Shown here piece by piece: positions 24,665-34,150 of a DNA stretch of 47,280 bases (its first letter is position 1; each line of letters starts with the position of its first letter). The translations under genes and the position numbers were made by a program. Location of the stretch: positions 1-47,280 of the forward strand of contig JBAYIS010000021.1 of the NCBI GenBank assembly GCA_041665525.1. The letters are read 5' to 3'. Source of the DNA: UBA8401 sp041665525 (GTDB lineage Bacteria > Bacteroidota > Ignavibacteria > UBA10030 > UBA8401). Under the pieces are notes generated by a model, which searched no databases, was not told where the DNA came from, and worked only from the letters and a program-made list of their open reading frames with translations.

Positions 24665-25462
24665 CTACGAATTCTTTTTTGACACGACCACCTGGTCCTC
24701 GAACCGGAGATCGATATACTCGATATCCGATGTTCCGCTGTTCATCAGAAATTTCTCCCAGAACGCATCCAACTTCACCATTTTGTTCACCGCATCCCCT
24801 TTTCCGTAAATGATCGGCACGCCTGTTTCAAACGTATAGAGTATCAGATCGTGTCCCTTTCTCAACCGTATCTCCGAAATGGCGTGCGACAGATTTCCGC
24901 TTACCGCTCCAGACGTATTGATGATCTCCAACGCTTCTTGTACGTCCGCATTGAACAGTCGTTTTCCCGTTGCAATGCCTGTCAACGAATCCAATCCACT
25001 AATGACCGGAATGTCGTACGTTTCTGATGACGCGATGTACGGCAGGATTGTGCCATCCGATGCAATATAGAAAAGCTCATTCGCGACCAGGATTGCCGAC
25101 GGTTTCCTTTCTTCAATAACCACTCGCATGGTCGACGGCGCATCACGCTGCAACGACGCGCTCTTAACAAAACTATTGGCTAAGATGTTCTTTTGCAGCA
25201 ACGTAAGATCGAGCTCATACATCGGAACGTTCGGCGGCAATTTCATCAGACGCACGATTTCATCTTTCGAAATGACGCTGATCCCTTCAACAATCACCTG
25301 TTTTACCGGCGTATGCGTTTGCCACTGTGCTTTCACTCCGAAAATAGAGATTACACCGAAAAGCAAGAGCATAAAATAGACATACACCCGTTTTCCCGGT
25401 TGTGGTTGTTCCGTTTCCGTTGCTTCGTCAATAAACCCTATTTCACGCTCGTCCATTTCCAT
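24665..25462 (-). CDS. ftsQ: Cell division protein FtsQ/DivIB
   Basis: 265 residues. Short acidic cytoplasmic N-terminus, one membrane helix (about 25-45), then a POTRA domain (VKQVIVEGISVISKDEI onward) and the FtsQ beta domain. In other bacteria it links FtsL/FtsB to the early divisome. Sequence conservation is low, as usual for FtsQ; the position between murC and ftsA, the topology and the POTRA start make the assignment firm. The start lies 1 base from the murC stop. Confidence 0.93.
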   Translation of the reverse strand: MEMDEREIGFIDEATETEQPQPGKRVYVYFMLLLFGVISIFGVKAQWQTHTPVKQVIVEGISVISKDEIVRLMKLPPNVPMYELDLTLLQKNILANSFVKSASLQRDAPSTMRVVIEERKPSAILVANELFYIASDGTILPYIASSETYDIPVISGLDSLTGIATGKRLFNADVQEALEIINTSGAVSGNLSHAISEIRLRKGHDLILYTFETGVPIIYGKGDAVNKMVKLDAFWEKFLMNSGTSDIEYIDLRFEDQVVVSKKNS

Positions 25463-25463
25463 G

Positions 25464-26843
25464 TTATTTCAGTCCCTGCAAAAACTCTTCCCCAAATTTC
25501 CAGATATCGCCTGCACCCATTGTTATAACCATATCCCCGTTCCGGGTGATTTTCTTGAGGTACGCCGGCACCGTTCGTTTATCCTGAACATAGTGCGCTT
25601 CTTTATGACCGTATTGTTTTGCTGCATTGACGATCAGTTCTCCCGTTACACCCTGGATCGGCTCTTCACGGGCAGGATAGACATCCGTTACAACTAACAC
25701 ATCGGCGAATAAAAACGCTTTGCCGAACTCTTCATAAAAATCACGTGTGCGGGAGTAGAGATGCGGTTGAAAAACACACACGACACGTTTCCGCCATCCG
25801 GATTTTACACCGCTGAGTGTCGCTTTGCATTCCGTCGGGTGATGAGCATAATCATCGTACACCACAATCCCCGCTGCATCTCCTTTTCGTTCCCATCGAC
25901 GGTAGACGCCGGTGAATTTCTCGATCCCCGCCTTCACTTTGTCAAACGGAACATTCAGGTTCAATCCCACGGCGATCGCTGCCAATGCATTCTGCACATT
26001 ATGTTTTCCGGGGATCTGCAGTGTGATTTGTCCCAATTCCGTGTATCCCTGCATCACCGTGAACGTGCTGGTATTTTCCTTATGCTGAATTTCCACCGCC
26101 TGCACATCTGCCTGGGGCGAATGGAGACCATACGTAATTATTTTCTTTTTACTCAACTGCGGCAGAATATCCTGCAGCGCAGGTTCATCGAGGTTTAACA
26201 CGACAAATCCATAAAACGGAACCTTGTTCGCAAACTGAATGAACGCGCCCTTGATATCTTCCAGATCGCGGTAACAATCCAAATGGTCCGTTTCCAATGT
26301 TGTCATGACTGCCACCGTGGGCGTCAATGACAGGAAAGAACGGTCGAACTCGTCCGCTTCCACAACGATAAAACTCCCTTTGCCAAGCCTCGCATTGGTT
26401 CCGCCCAGACCGCTGAGTTTTCCTCCAACGATCACCGTTGGATCGAGTCCCCCTTCCATCAATATCAGGCTCGTCATAGACGTTGTGGTTGTTTTTCCGT
26501 GTGTACCGGCAATACCAATGCCGTATTTCAACCGCATCACCTCCGCCAGCATTTCGGCACGGCGGACGATAGGGATCTTCCTGCGGATCGCTTCCTGCAC
26601 TTCGGGATTGTCATTAATCACTGCGGAAGAATAGACGAGCGTGTCAACATCATTTGCGATGTTTTCCGCTTTGTGTCCTTCGTAAATGACGGCGCCGAGC
26701 GACTGCAGCCGTTCGGTCACGTCACTCATTGCGCGGTCTGATCCGCTGATCGTAAATCCCTGATCGAGCAGAATCTCAGCAATGCCGCTCATTCCAATAC
26801 CGCCGATGCCGACGAAATGTAATTTTTTTATACTGCTGAACAT
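25464..26843 (-). CDS. murC: UDP-N-acetylmuramate--L-alanine ligase
   Basis: 459 residues. ATP-dependent cytoplasmic ligase adding the first amino acid of the peptidoglycan stem peptide. It has the Rossmann-like start HFVGIGGIGMSGIAEIL, the ATP loop GIAGTHGKTTTTSM near residue 110, the central VVEADEFDRSFL motif and the C-terminal VYDDYAHHPTE motif. It directly abuts the PH-like membrane gene upstream and ftsQ downstream. murB, which often follows murC, is absent from this cluster. Confidence 0.97.
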   Translation of the reverse strand: MFSSIKKLHFVGIGGIGMSGIAEILLDQGFTISGSDRAMSDVTERLQSLGAVIYEGHKAENIANDVDTLVYSSAVINDNPEVQEAIRRKIPIVRRAEMLAEVMRLKYGIGIAGTHGKTTTTSMTSLILMEGGLDPTVIVGGKLSGLGGTNARLGKGSFIVVEADEFDRSFLSLTPTVAVMTTLETDHLDCYRDLEDIKGAFIQFANKVPFYGFVVLNLDEPALQDILPQLSKKKIITYGLHSPQADVQAVEIQHKENTSTFTVMQGYTELGQITLQIPGKHNVQNALAAIAVGLNLNVPFDKVKAGIEKFTGVYRRWERKGDAAGIVVYDDYAHHPTECKATLSGVKSGWRKRVVCVFQPHLYSRTRDFYEEFGKAFLFADVLVVTDVYPAREEPIQGVTGELIVNAAKQYGHKEAHYVQDKRTVPAYLKKITRNGDMVITMGAGDIWKFGEEFLQGLK

Positions 26844-27332
26844 TTAATTCTTTCTCTTGAATTGAAATCGTTTATGACGCTTCGGAGTTTGCTCCGACAT
26901 TTGTTCTATCAACTGCAATAACTCCCGTTCCCGTTCGTACCGTCCCAGCCGAATGCGGAAAGCTCTGCGCCGGTGCTTTGTCTTCAGGATAATGATCTGA
27001 AACCGGCCGGCGGTTTGCACCATGCGCTCTTTTCCGATGTGAATCCATTCGATATCACTCACAGCTATTGATCGGCGATTGAACCGGTGCTGGAAAATAA
27101 TCTCGTCATCCGTCACGATGATTTTCCGGTCCCGAATACGGTTGAGGAGCAGAATCACGATCGCGGCGAAAAAAAAGAACGCGATGAAATACAGGATCGG
27201 ATCGTTGAAAACTAGTGTAAAATTGTCCTCCACGAAGGTGCCGATAATCCCTGCATACACGATCAGGGTGATCAGATAGATCAGCGCCTGCTGGTAATAG
27301 AAATCCAGTTTATATTTAAATTCATGATGCAT
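26844..27332 (-). CDS. Unknown two-helix membrane protein with a PH-like domain, inserted in the dcw cluster
   Basis: 162 residues. Two membrane helices (about 15-32 and 46-65) separated by a short loop, then a cytoplasmic beta-rich part (about 68-145) whose pattern (KIIVTDDEIIFQHRFNRRSI then IEWIHIG) resembles bacterial PH (bPH/YdbT-like) domains, ending in a very basic tail. I do not recognise a named family. It overlaps the MORN lipoprotein gene by 1 base and ends against murC, so it is cotranscribed with cell-wall genes. A role in envelope or septum organisation is a guess from location only. Confidence 0.7.
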   Translation of the reverse strand: MHHEFKYKLDFYYQQALIYLITLIVYAGIIGTFVEDNFTLVFNDPILYFIAFFFFAAIVILLLNRIRDRKIIVTDDEIIFQHRFNRRSIAVSDIEWIHIGKERMVQTAGRFQIIILKTKHRRRAFRIRLGRYERERELLQLIEQMSEQTPKRHKRFQFKRKN

Positions 27333-27919
27333 TAGTCGATTTTCGTCCCGTTTCTGTACAGTTCATTGCGAATCCGGTTCCCGGCGGAATCCCACTGCCG
27401 CCATCTCCCGTTCCGTTTGTCATTCCACCATTCGGACTCTTCCTGTTTTTTACCGTTGCGAAACCACCGCACTACTTTATAGATCTGTCCGGTTTTGGAC
27501 ATGGTTTCGGACCGTTTTTTTCCATTGTCAAAATATTCAATGCTCGTTGCTGTATCTCCGTATGCTTCCAGCGCGCCGTTCTCGTAATATCCCCGCATCA
27601 ACACTCTGTTGGTATCGTTCATTACCAACAACAAACGAAGCTGACCGCTGCGAAAATAGTTTCTCATACTGTCCGTTGGATGCTCATCGGTTCGGAAGTA
27701 CCGTTCGTACGCCAAATTCTTATTATCGAACCGAACCACTTCCCGAACCAGTTGACCGTTCTTATAGTGTTCTTCGGTTTCCATCGTCTCACCGTTCAGT
27801 GATTTCCTCTCATACTTTTTTACCCCGTCCTTCGGCACTTTGTTGTCGCTGATCGTCCGGATCTTGCATCCGGATATCACCAGTGCCGAACAGAAGAGTA
27901 TGAGCAAAAAGTTTTTCAT
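27332..27919 (-). CDS. MORN-repeat lipoprotein (YwqK-like), inserted in the dcw cluster
   Basis: 195 residues. The N-terminus is a lipoprotein signal with lipobox VISGC (Cys about residue 18). The rest is about six MORN-type repeats of the form Y-x-N-G-x-L (YKNGQL, YFRSGQL, YYENGAL, YFDNGKK, WFRNGKK, LYRNGTK). Such proteins are often labelled YwqK-like; no toxin partner is adjacent, so that label would mislead here. Its start overlaps the murG stop by 4 bases, a sign of translational coupling. I infer an outer-membrane or periplasmic lipoprotein acting with the cell-wall cluster. Confidence 0.85.
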   Translation of the reverse strand: MKNFLLILFCSALVISGCKIRTISDNKVPKDGVKKYERKSLNGETMETEEHYKNGQLVREVVRFDNKNLAYERYFRTDEHPTDSMRNYFRSGQLRLLLVMNDTNRVLMRGYYENGALEAYGDTATSIEYFDNGKKRSETMSKTGQIYKVVRWFRNGKKQEESEWWNDKRNGRWRQWDSAGNRIRNELYRNGTKID

Positions 27920-28995
27920 TGTATCAGCGACATAATTCTTTCCGCAATTTTTCTTCCCGCATCAGGGTTTCCTAATGCGGCGCTTTTTTCCTTCATGCTT
28001 TTTAATACGATATCATCAAAAAGGACTGTTCTCGCAACAGAAAGCAGTTTCTCCTTCAGCTCCGTATCAACTATCATCGATGCTGCGCCGGATTCAACCA
28101 TGGTCTGCGCATTCAACACCTGATGATTCGCAGCAGCATGCGGATACGGAACAAGGATGGCCGGTTTTCCGAGCCGCGTCAGTTCCGCCAATGTCGTAGC
28201 GCCGGAGCGGCAGATGATGAGGTCCGCCGCCGCATATCCGAAATCCATTCGGTCAACATACTTCAGCACTTTAATGTTCGGATGCTGAGGAATGTGTCCT
28301 GCCGATTGCCAGTCCGTTTCACCTGTTTGCCAGATGATCTGATAGTCTCGCGCGATCGCATCATTAACCAGCACCGGCATTGCTGCGTTGATCGATGAAG
28401 CACCCAGGCTACCTCCAAAAACGAACAGTGTCTTTTTTTCCGGAGAGAGTCCGAAGAATCGGCTACCCGCTTCGCGCGTTGTCGCATCCAGTTCATCCCT
28501 GGTCGGATTGCCGACCACTTCCGCATGTACGCCCGACGGCAACCATTTTTTTGTTACCTCAAACGTGATGAACACTTTCGACACTTTAGATGCAAGAAGT
28601 CTAGTCGTCACGCCCGGAAAACTGTTGCTTTCGTGGATAACCGTGGGAATCCGGAGCATTGAGGCGACCCAAACTACCGGTCCGCACACGTACCCGCCGG
28701 TGCCTATGACAACATGCGGTTTGACCTTTTGAATGACAAAGAACGACTGCACAAGCGACACAATTACTTTTATCGGGAACAAAAGATTACTTAACCGCAG
28801 CTGCCGATTGAATCCGCTGATCCAGATGGTATAAAATGCAAAACCTTTTTGCGGAACAACGCGTGCTTCGATTTTCTTCTTCGTACCGACGAATGATATC
28901 GTTGCCGCCGGATCCTTCTTCAGGAGTTCTTCTGCGATCGCGATCGCCGGATAGAGATGTCCTCCGGTTCCGCCTCCGGCAAAAAGGATTTCCAT
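27916..28995 (-). CDS. murG: UDP-N-acetylglucosamine--(lipid I) transferase
   Basis: 359 residues, standard MurG length. Membrane-associated glycosyltransferase (GT28) that turns lipid I into lipid II. Marks: GGGTGGHLYPAIAIAEEL at the N-terminus, VIGTGGYVCGPV near 95, HESNSFPGV near 120, and the C-terminal ICRSGATTLAELTRLGKPAILVPYPHAANHQ-type donor motif near 265-300 (here with an extra A before NHQ). It starts 1 base past the ftsW stop and overlaps the lipoprotein gene by 4 bases. Confidence 0.97.
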   Translation of the reverse strand: MEILFAGGGTGGHLYPAIAIAEELLKKDPAATISFVGTKKKIEARVVPQKGFAFYTIWISGFNRQLRLSNLLFPIKVIVSLVQSFFVIQKVKPHVVIGTGGYVCGPVVWVASMLRIPTVIHESNSFPGVTTRLLASKVSKVFITFEVTKKWLPSGVHAEVVGNPTRDELDATTREAGSRFFGLSPEKKTLFVFGGSLGASSINAAMPVLVNDAIARDYQIIWQTGETDWQSAGHIPQHPNIKVLKYVDRMDFGYAAADLIICRSGATTLAELTRLGKPAILVPYPHAAANHQVLNAQTMVESGAASMIVDTELKEKLLSVARTVLFDDIVLKSMKEKSAALGNPDAGRKIAERIMSLIQ

Positions 28996-28996
28996 G

Positions 28997-30169
28997 CTAA
29001 TAGATCTTTCCCACCGCGGGTTCGATCGGCATCTGCGGTTGTTCGATAAACTGCCGCTCGCGCGGATGCAGATCGGTTTGCGATGAAATATTTAATAACA
29101 CACCGACGGCGAAGGACGAAAAAATGATCGCCGTGCCGCCATAACTGACAAACGGCATCGGAACGCCGGTAGTCGGTGCGAGTCCCAGTGTTACCAGCGC
29201 ATTTGCAATGGCATACAGCACGATGGTGGATGTAATGCCGATCGCAAGATATTTCCCGAAATCATCCGGTGCATACTTTGCAATCTTCAGTCCTCGGAGC
29301 AGGATAAGAAGAAACAGGCTGATGAAAATCATTGTACCGATCAATCCGTATTCCTCCCCGACGATGGAAAAAATGAAATCGCCGTATGATTCGGGCAGGA
29401 ACAGATCTCGTTGTTTGCTCTGACCCATACCGACACCGAAAATTCCGCCGTTGCCGAATCCAATAATTCCCTGCAGCAATTGATAATTCGCGGTTGATGT
29501 CACTTTTTCGTCATTGCCAAAGCCAACATAGGATAGAATACGTTTCATTCTGTACGGTGCACTGACCATGTAGATCAGCAGTGCTGGAATCAGTGCCGTC
29601 AACGAAAGAAACACATGCTTCAATCGGGCACCGCCGACGAAGACCAGAATCATTCCCAGGACAAAGATCATCGACCCGGTGCTGAAGTTCGGCTGCAGCA
29701 TTACCAAGACCACCACACCGCCGATCCAGATCATCAGCGGCATAAATCCTGTTTTAAAATCGGCAAGCTTTTCCCTTTTATTGGAAAGCAAAAATGCCAG
29801 ATGAAACAAGAGTGCAAACTTGGCTATTTCGGATGGCTGCAGACTGAAGCCGCCGAATGACAACCAACGTGCCGCGCCTTTCACTTCACCGCCGGTCAGC
29901 CGCGTTGCTATAAGAAGAAAGATTGATCCTATCAGCACCCATTTCGTCAGAGGTTTATAACGCTTATAATCCATATTAATGGCAAAGAACATTACCACCA
30001 ATCCTACCAGAATCTTTGTGATATGCTTGTTCACCAATCCGCTGGACGACTGCATCTTTTGCATGGCCCAGGTAGAAGATGCACTATACACCACCACGGT
30101 GCTCGCGACCATTAACATGAGGACGACAAACAACGTAATGCGGTCGATATGATTTTTTTCCGAGGCCAT
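28997..30169 (-). CDS. ftsW: Septal peptidoglycan glycosyltransferase FtsW
   Basis: 390 residues from ATG 30169, five bases after the murD stop. A longer frame starting at 30250 would overlap murD and add a non-membrane extension, so I reject it. SEDS family with about ten membrane helices; it polymerises lipid II at the septum together with FtsI. Marks: GAARWLSFGGFSLQPSEIAK near 115, the QGIIGFGNGGIFGVG segment, and the C-terminal GLAPTTGVPMPFVSYGG motif. Encoded directly between murD and murG, as in many dcw clusters. Confidence 0.96.
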   Translation of the reverse strand: MASEKNHIDRITLFVVLMLMVASTVVVYSASSTWAMQKMQSSSGLVNKHITKILVGLVVMFFAINMDYKRYKPLTKWVLIGSIFLLIATRLTGGEVKGAARWLSFGGFSLQPSEIAKFALLFHLAFLLSNKREKLADFKTGFMPLMIWIGGVVVLVMLQPNFSTGSMIFVLGMILVFVGGARLKHVFLSLTALIPALLIYMVSAPYRMKRILSYVGFGNDEKVTSTANYQLLQGIIGFGNGGIFGVGMGQSKQRDLFLPESYGDFIFSIVGEEYGLIGTMIFISLFLLILLRGLKIAKYAPDDFGKYLAIGITSTIVLYAIANALVTLGLAPTTGVPMPFVSYGGTAIIFSSFAVGVLLNISSQTDLHPRERQFIEQPQMPIEPAVGKIY

Positions 30170-30174
30170 AAAAT

Positions 30175-31560
30175 CTATAGTTTGTGCACTAACTGTTTGA
30201 ACACTCTGCCGCGTTCCTCGTAATCCGTAAACCAGTCGAACGATGTGCATGCCGGCGAGAGCAATACGACATCCCCTTTTGCCGCCAGTGATGTTGCTAC
30301 TTCAATCGTTTTCTGCATCGAAGCCAGGTTTGGGATCTCAGTGCCAATTGTTCCAACCTTTTCCACGCGGACCGTATCCGCAAAATTCTTTACGATCGTA
30401 TCTGCCGAATACCCCGTGGCAACGATTGCTTTCACTTTATCTTTCACCAAATTAACGAGGGTCGTGTAATCATTTCCTTTGTCTTTCCCCCCCATGATTA
30501 ACACGATTGGTTCACGATAACTCTTCAATGACATTTCCACCGCTTCGACCGTTGTCGCCTTGGAATTATTGATATACGTAATCCCATTCACTTCTTTCAC
30601 CACTTCCTGACGGTGTTCAACACCTTTAAAATTCTTCAACGTCGATTTGATATATGCCGGTGTAACTCCGACCAGTTGTGCCGTTAGCGTTGCTGCCATC
30701 GCATTCTGCAGATTGTGTTCTCCTTTGATTGATATCTCATCCACAGAAATAATGGAATGCTTTTCCTCTCCCATGCGTGTAACAAGCATTCCATTCTCCA
30801 CAAAAGCACCGGATTCCAATTTCTGTTTGGAGCTGAACTGCATCATCGCGGGTCGTTGCTGCCGGATCACTTTGTGTGTCCAATCATCGTCCGCATTGCA
30901 GATCAGGATATCATTCTCTGTCTGATTCATAACAATCCGCGCCTTTGAAGCTGCATACTGTTCCATCGAATTATTGTACCGGTCCAAATGATTCCGGGTG
31001 ATATTTACAATGACAGCGATCTTCGGCTGGAACGAATTGATGAAGTCCAACTGAAAACTGCTCACCTCCAGAACGACAACAGTTTCCGCATCAACGTCCA
31101 GAACGACAGATGAGAATGCCGTTCCAATGTTACCCGCAACAACGTGTTTTTTCTTTGCATCGCTGAGTATCCTCCCGAGTAATGTTGTGGTGGTTGTCTT
31201 TCCGTTACTGCCGGTGATGGCAATAATGTCACCTTTACAAAACCAGCTTGCTGCTTCTATTTCTGCAACGATTTGAATGCCACGCTTTTGTGCTTCCAGA
31301 ACAACCGGTGCATTCGTCGGAACGCCCGGGCTGATGATCATTAACGTACAATCATAAACGCTCTCGCTATGACCGCCGAATTCACCAGGAATTCCCTTTA
31401 CTTTCAATTCTGCAATATGTTTTCGGGTACTTTCGCTCTTTCCAAAATCACTGACGAAAACTTTCGCCCCTGCATTATATACCAAGGATGCGACCGCAAC
31501 ACCGCTCCGTTCCGCACCGATGACACTAACCTTTTTCCCCGACAATGCAGTACTATTCAC
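30175..31560 (-). CDS. murD: UDP-N-acetylmuramoyl-L-alanine--D-glutamate ligase
   Basis: 461 residues. Adds D-glutamate to the growing peptidoglycan precursor. ATP loop ITGSNGKTTTTTLLG near 115-129, the LEVSSFQLD motif near 165, NHLDRY near 190, and the C-terminal INNSKATTVEAVE and LIMGGKDKG motifs. It lies 7 bases after mraY and 5 before ftsW, with no sign of truncation. Confidence 0.97.
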   Translation of the reverse strand: MNSTALSGKKVSVIGAERSGVAVASLVYNAGAKVFVSDFGKSESTRKHIAELKVKGIPGEFGGHSESVYDCTLMIISPGVPTNAPVVLEAQKRGIQIVAEIEAASWFCKGDIIAITGSNGKTTTTTLLGRILSDAKKKHVVAGNIGTAFSSVVLDVDAETVVVLEVSSFQLDFINSFQPKIAVIVNITRNHLDRYNNSMEQYAASKARIVMNQTENDILICNADDDWTHKVIRQQRPAMMQFSSKQKLESGAFVENGMLVTRMGEEKHSIISVDEISIKGEHNLQNAMAATLTAQLVGVTPAYIKSTLKNFKGVEHRQEVVKEVNGITYINNSKATTVEAVEMSLKSYREPIVLIMGGKDKGNDYTTLVNLVKDKVKAIVATGYSADTIVKNFADTVRVEKVGTIGTEIPNLASMQKTIEVATSLAAKGDVVLLSPACTSFDWFTDYEERGRVFKQLVHKL

Positions 31561-31567
31561 GATGGCC

Positions 31568-32683
31568 CTACCGCACTTTGAAAGTTGTCAAACTCAGGAT
31601 CATCATCAGAATCGCAAGAATATAGAACCGAGTAACAATCTTCGGTTCCGCCCATCCAAGCAATTCAAAATGATGGTGGAGTGGCGCCATTTTAAACACA
31701 CGACGTCCTTCTCCGTACTTTTTCTTTGTGTATTTGAAATACAAGCGCTGAACAATTACTGATACCGTTTCCATGAAGAATATTCCACCCAGGATCGGCA
31801 GGATCAGCTCTTTCTTCGCCATCACGGTTAATGCACCAATCGCTCCGCCAAGGGCAAGGGAGCCGGTATCTCCCATAAACACCTGCGCCGGATATGAATT
31901 GTACCACAGGAAACCGAGCGCTGCACCGACTAAAGCGATACAGAAGACGACCAGTTCCCCATTTCCGCGCAGATAAATGATATTCAGATAACTGCTGAAT
32001 TCAGTGTTGCCGGAGATATACACAATGATTCCGAGCGTCATTGCGACGATACCGGATGTTCCGATCGCAAGCCCGTCCAGTCCGTCTGTGAGATTTACTG
32101 CATTGGATGTGGCTGTGATAATGAAAATGACGAGAGGGATATACATTATCCCAAAATCGAATTCCAGGTTCTTGAAGAATGGAACGGTCGTTACAGTGTT
32201 GGCCTTGATCGATGTCAATTCCGGCATCGTCGAGAGGACAAGTCCCAGTACGAGACCTACCGTCACCTGTCCGATAATTTTGTACCAACCAATAAGCCCT
32301 TCCTTTTTCTTCCGGACGATTTTCAAATAATCATCCATAAAACCGACAACACCAAGTCCTGCGGTGACGAAGATGATCATCTGCACATAAGTGTTCGTCA
32401 AATCTCCCCACAACAGCGTGGGGATCAGTATCGCAGCAATGACAATAATCCCACCCATCATCGGGGTGCCGGCTTTCAACTTATGTTTTTCCGGCGATCC
32501 TTCCCGATAGGTTGTCACGATCCCTTTTTCCTTCAGCCTGGTAATCACTTTGCCGCCGATGATAAAACTGATGAAGAGAGCAGTGATTGCCGCCATGGCT
32601 GCGCGGAACGTAAGATATTTCACCACGCCGAATCCCGGAGGATGATACACCTGTTCGATCCAGTATAAAAGATGATAGAGCAT
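31568..32683 (-). CDS. mraY: Phospho-N-acetylmuramoyl-pentapeptide transferase
   Basis: 371 residues with about ten membrane helices. It links the soluble precursor to undecaprenyl phosphate, forming lipid I. Marks: the KAGTPMMGG motif near 70, the FMDDYLK motif near 117, NLTDGLDGLA near 200, the FMGDTGSLALGG motif near 275 and HHHFELLGW near 330. Gaps to murF and murD are 5 and 7 bases. Confidence 0.97.
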   Translation of the reverse strand: MLYHLLYWIEQVYHPPGFGVVKYLTFRAAMAAITALFISFIIGGKVITRLKEKGIVTTYREGSPEKHKLKAGTPMMGGIIVIAAILIPTLLWGDLTNTYVQMIIFVTAGLGVVGFMDDYLKIVRKKKEGLIGWYKIIGQVTVGLVLGLVLSTMPELTSIKANTVTTVPFFKNLEFDFGIMYIPLVIFIITATSNAVNLTDGLDGLAIGTSGIVAMTLGIIVYISGNTEFSSYLNIIYLRGNGELVVFCIALVGAALGFLWYNSYPAQVFMGDTGSLALGGAIGALTVMAKKELILPILGGIFFMETVSVIVQRLYFKYTKKKYGEGRRVFKMAPLHHHFELLGWAEPKIVTRFYILAILMMILSLTTFKVR

Positions 32684-32688
32684 TCCCG

Positions 32689-34095
32689 TTATTCCTTTTT
32701 CCCGTTCTGATTCATCAACTGGCTTACCACCTCTTCCATTTTCATGCCCCTGGAACCTTTTACCAGCACCACGTCTCCCTGACTCAATACCTTCTGTAAT
32801 TGTGCGGTCAATGCCTCTTTTGATTGAACGTGTAGCGCATTACCGCCAAATGCTTCAGCCGTATATTTGGAAAATGGTCCGACTGTGAAGAGCATATCGA
32901 AATTCATTTCTGCGACAATCACGCCGATATTTGTGTGCTCCCTTTTTGAAGTCTCGCCCAGCTCGCGCATATCCCCCAGTACCACCACCTTCCTGCCGCT
33001 ATTCCGGAACGTCTTCAGCGTTTTCAATGCTGCAATCACAGAATCCGGATTAGAATTATACGTATCGTTCAGGATCACAATACCGTTCAGCGATAGAACT
33101 TCCATGCGTTTGGATGCCGAGGTGAATTTTGCCAATGCATCGGCGATCTTTTTCGGCTTCACCTTCATTTTCAGTCCGACCGCAACAGCTGCCAGCGCGT
33201 TGGTTACATTATGCATCCCGGGAACCGAAAGACGAATACCGATCGAAACACTTTTCTTTTGCCACACTGCATCGAACGATGCGTTTCCTAATTCATTGAG
33301 ATCGACTTTTTTTGCTCGGACATCAGCCTTTGACATCACTCCATAGGAAAACGATCTCTTCATGGAATCTGCGTCATCCGTAAGGAACCTGTCATCGCAG
33401 TTCACGAATGCTGTTCCTCCGTTCTCATTCAGATACCGGAACAACTCTTTTTCCTCTTTCGCAACACCCGCTTCATCACCGAAAAACTCTAAATGTTCTT
33501 TGCCAATATTGGTGATTAGTCCGTGCGTCGGTTCCGCGATAGAGCAGAGATATTTCAATTCGCCGAAATGGTTCGTGCCGATCTCGACCACTGCTGCATC
33601 ATGATGCGCCCGCAGCCGGAACAATGTCTGCGGAACCCCGATATGATTGTTCAAATTTCCTTGAGTGTTCAGGACATTATATTTCATCCTGAGTACCGCC
33701 GTCACCATTTCCTTGGTGGTTGTTTTTCCGTTGCTGCCGCCGATTGCGATCACCGGAATATCGAATTTCCGCCGATAGATTCTTCCCAGTTCCCCGAACG
33801 CAACCGTGGTATCATTCACAATGACGAATGCACAGGGAAAGGTTCTGAAATAGAGATCATGCTTCTGTGCCCATTCCCGGTGAACGACAACAGCCGCCGC
33901 TTCTGCTTTTATGACCGCATCGATAAAATTGTGGGCATCGAAATTTTCTCCTTTTAACGCAAAGAACAGATCGCCTTTTGCAACAGCGCGCGAATCGGTC
34001 GACACACCGGTGACAGGCCGTCGTTTCAACAATTCCTTGTTGATGAGTTCGGCATCTGTTAGATGCTGCAGGTCTTTTGCAGTGATTTTTTTCAT
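32689..34095 (-). CDS. murF: UDP-MurNAc-tripeptide--D-alanyl-D-alanine ligase
   Basis: 468 residues. Adds D-Ala-D-Ala to complete the precursor pentapeptide. It has the N-terminal STDSRAVAKGDLFFAL uridine-binding motif, ATP loop GGSNGKTTTKEMV near 118-130, EIGTNHFGE near 170, and LNDTYNSNPDS in the C-terminal domain. It follows murE by 55 bases. No ddl gene, whose product would supply its substrate, is in the window. Confidence 0.96.
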   Translation of the reverse strand: MKKITAKDLQHLTDAELINKELLKRRPVTGVSTDSRAVAKGDLFFALKGENFDAHNFIDAVIKAEAAAVVVHREWAQKHDLYFRTFPCAFVIVNDTTVAFGELGRIYRRKFDIPVIAIGGSNGKTTTKEMVTAVLRMKYNVLNTQGNLNNHIGVPQTLFRLRAHHDAAVVEIGTNHFGELKYLCSIAEPTHGLITNIGKEHLEFFGDEAGVAKEEKELFRYLNENGGTAFVNCDDRFLTDDADSMKRSFSYGVMSKADVRAKKVDLNELGNASFDAVWQKKSVSIGIRLSVPGMHNVTNALAAVAVGLKMKVKPKKIADALAKFTSASKRMEVLSLNGIVILNDTYNSNPDSVIAALKTLKTFRNSGRKVVVLGDMRELGETSKREHTNIGVIVAEMNFDMLFTVGPFSKYTAEAFGGNALHVQSKEALTAQLQKVLSQGDVVLVKGSRGMKMEEVVSQLMNQNGKKE

Positions 34096-34150
34096 ACTAC
34101 CGACGTATGATGCCGGCCAATTTGGCCGTCATCGATGCAGTTTGTCCCGA

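Noticed and set aside
27332..27919. Toxin-antitoxin system (YwqK antitoxin label)
   Set aside because: It is a lipoprotein with MORN repeats and has no toxin gene beside it; the coupling is to murG.
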